Shown here: positions 62,925-64,000 of the stretch, piece after piece | How positions within the stretch are numbered: the stretch's first letter is position 1 | Layout: each line of letters starts with the position of its first letter | DNA from: Argyresthia goedartella | Taxonomy: Eukaryota > Arthropoda > Insecta > Lepidoptera > Argyresthiidae | DNA length: 64,000 nt | Assembly (NCBI GenBank): GCA_949825045.1 | Contig: OX463820.1 | Location: 13,590,501-13,654,500, forward strand | Direction of reading: 5' to 3' | Position numbers and translations under genes: made by a program | The notes under the pieces: model-generated | Databases searched by the model: none | What the model was told of the DNA's origin: nothing | Seen by the model: the letters and a program-made list of their open reading frames with translations, nothing else

Positions 62925-63233
62925 ATGAAAATAAAGAGATTTGAGTCCAGGGGAAGAGTGCGGGGTGAGGGGGGGTGGTCGCTCGAGAAATCGTATATAA
63001 GAGACCAAGAGAACCTCTCTTTGCGTACCATCGTCGACGCCCCCCGCTACGTGAGGAATGCGACGATCCAGAGGGACCTCAGATGGGAACTAGTGGACCA
63101 GTTTGTCCAGAGGCTGGCGAAGGGCATGTTCGCGCGTGCGGATAGCTCACAACATCCGCATATCCGCGATATGGCGCCGTACCACGCGCGCCCGCCCGAC
63201 CGCCGCCGCCTGCCACGCGACCTGGTTGCCTAG
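62925..63233 (+). pseudogene. Jockey-type LINE ORF2, C-terminal end
   Basis: The open frame starts at an ATG (62,925), but the recognisable part begins about 63,010: LRTIVDAPRYVRNATIQRDL, RWELVDQFVQRLAKGMFARA, then SSQHPHIRDM and a Pro/Arg-rich end RRRLPRDLVA. This is the usual terminus of Jockey-clade ORF2 (an APRYVRN box followed by a helical region and HP-x-I). The RT itself is missing, so it is a strongly 5'-truncated copy. GC-rich third positions suggest it is not old. Confidence 0.7.
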
Positions 63234-63580
63234 CCGGCGATCATCCAACGGAACACCCCTCGTGAGAAGATCTCCACCGCCCGCGAGGGCCCCCCGATGA
63301 CCTGTCCATAGGAGTGGACAGAAGCGCTTCTTCAGGAAGAGATCCGATGATCTGACCCTGACTTCCCACGCCCCAGAATGGGTGCGTGAGATGAATTCTT
63401 GATTGATTGACCGGGATCATTCCGGATCCAGCACTCAAGAGGAAAAGTCATCAAGAGAAAGAAGACTCTCTGCGACCACCAGCCCTCTCTACCCCACCCT
63501 CCAGCCTGGCTCAACAGTGAAGAATTATCGGTATCTTTTATTTGAGAAGAGAAAAACCCTACTACAGTCCACGCTCCACA
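63234..63580 (+). repeat. Probable end of a BEL-like LTR
   Basis: Non-coding. Ends CCACGCTCCACA at 63,580, followed by TTTTGGTCCTTCAGGAGCCG. The TTTTGGT right after a CA end is shared with the BEL element's 5' LTR at 20,757 (TTTTGGTAGC). The LTR start is not identified. Confidence 0.5.
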
Positions 63581-63660
63581 TTTTGGTCCTTCAGGAGCCG
63601 AATAAAGAAGAATCAGCGTGAAATTTGAAGAGCTCCTGTTTTGAAGAATCGAAATCGAAG

Positions 63661-64000
63661 ATGCCGATTACTACACGTAGCCAGTCTGGTGGAGAGGGCG
63701 ACGGGTCGCAGACCACGTCCAAGAACACGAGTGCCGAGACAAGCGCCACCGGGTCCGGAACCACAACGACGGCAACAAATACGACGTCGTCGGGGTCCGC
63801 CGTCACGTCACAAGAGACAACGAAGCCGCCGTCAAGAGCACCGTTGGGAGCGCCGTCACGTTGCTCTAACGCCTCCCGCAAGAGGCTCCTCGCGGAGCTG
63901 GAGGCTAAAGAGCGCGTGGCGGCTCTAGAGCAAGAGCAACTACGTGTTGCTACAGAAAGTGCGAGACTTCGTCTGGCGAAGCTCCACGCCGAAGCAGAGT
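63661..64000 (+). CDS. BEL/Pao-like gag, N-terminal part (runs off the window)
   Basis: Open from ATG 63,661 (MPITTRSQSGGEGDGSQTTS) to the window edge. Residues 1-70 are Ser/Thr/Gly-rich. From about residue 75 a charged coiled coil begins (ASRKRLLAELEAKERVAALE, QEQLRVATESARLRLAKLHA), the usual N-terminal layout of BEL/Pao gag. It lies 80 bases after the presumed LTR end, the expected leader distance for a compact element. The family is inferred from layout and the TTTTGGT junction; the capsid and zinc knuckles would be outside the window. Confidence 0.6.
   Translation, partial: MPITTRSQSGGEGDGSQTTSKNTSAETSATGSGTTTTATNTTSSGSAVTSQETTKPPSRAPLGAPSRCSNASRKRLLAELEAKERVAALEQEQLRVATESARLRLAKLHAEAE

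Overview
This window reads as insect DNA, most likely from a moth or butterfly. It is AT-rich and has no bacterial-style operons. It carries tRNA-derived SINEs, a Helitron-like end of the kind common in Lepidoptera, an insect errantivirus, RTE/Jockey/CR1-like LINEs, BEL/Pao, Gypsy and DIRS retrotransposons, and IS630-Tc1-mariner and Harbinger DNA transposons. I see no complete host gene. The only clear host-derived sequence is the 3' half of a histone H1 gene. Almost every long reading frame belongs to a mobile element, and most are broken.

Layout. 0-1.3 kb: a LINE ORF1 remnant (minus) and the N-terminal end of a mariner-type transposase. 1.3-2.8 kb: errantivirus protease/RT start, hit by a SINE and by a 58-bp retro-insertion. 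2.8-6.3 kb: a minus-strand Jockey/CR1-like LINE. 6.4-9.6 kb: a decayed BEL/Pao element with a SINE inside. 10.0-10.4 kb: histone H1 fragment (minus). 10.5-28.8 kb: a four-level nest. The outermost piece is an errantivirus integrase/env remnant, split by a DIRS tyrosine-recombinase retrotransposon (about 11.94-27.89 kb). One terminal repeat of the DIRS is split by an I-superfamily LINE (12,000-22,990, 15-bp target duplication). The ORF2 of that LINE is split by a BEL/Pao element (16,261-21,263, 5-bp duplication, nearly identical LTRs).

29-39 kb: fragments only (mariner-type transposase pieces, LINE 3' ends, an 85-bp minisatellite, a Harbinger transposase 5' half). 39.6-43.7 kb: a LINE with an uninterrupted 981-codon endonuclease-RT frame. 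43.7-48.1 kb: a near-full-length but broken RTE-type LINE. 49.28-51.54 kb: a DNA transposon with TA flanks, about 29-bp terminal inverted repeats and a DD82E transposase carrying one stop and one frameshift. 52.4-53.0 kb: a hairpin-rich MITE-like unit. 53.05-59.15 kb: a complete but internally deleted Gypsy element on the minus strand with a 4-bp duplication and a SINE in its 5' LTR. 59-62.8 kb: a SINE, a Helitron-like unit, a 44-bp palindrome, a LINE 3' end turned into two hairpins, and a poly(A) 3'-UTR copy. 63-64 kb: the end of a Jockey ORF2, then a BEL-like LTR end and a gag that runs off the window.

The elements do not form one pathway. They record successive waves of insertion into older insertions. 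The best candidates for recent activity are the LTR-near-identical BEL element (it lacks RT, so it must have used proteins made by relatives), the LINE at 40.4-43.4 kb, and the DD82E transposon. The density and nesting fit heterochromatin, a W chromosome or a piRNA-cluster-like transposon trap. That last point is inference from content alone.
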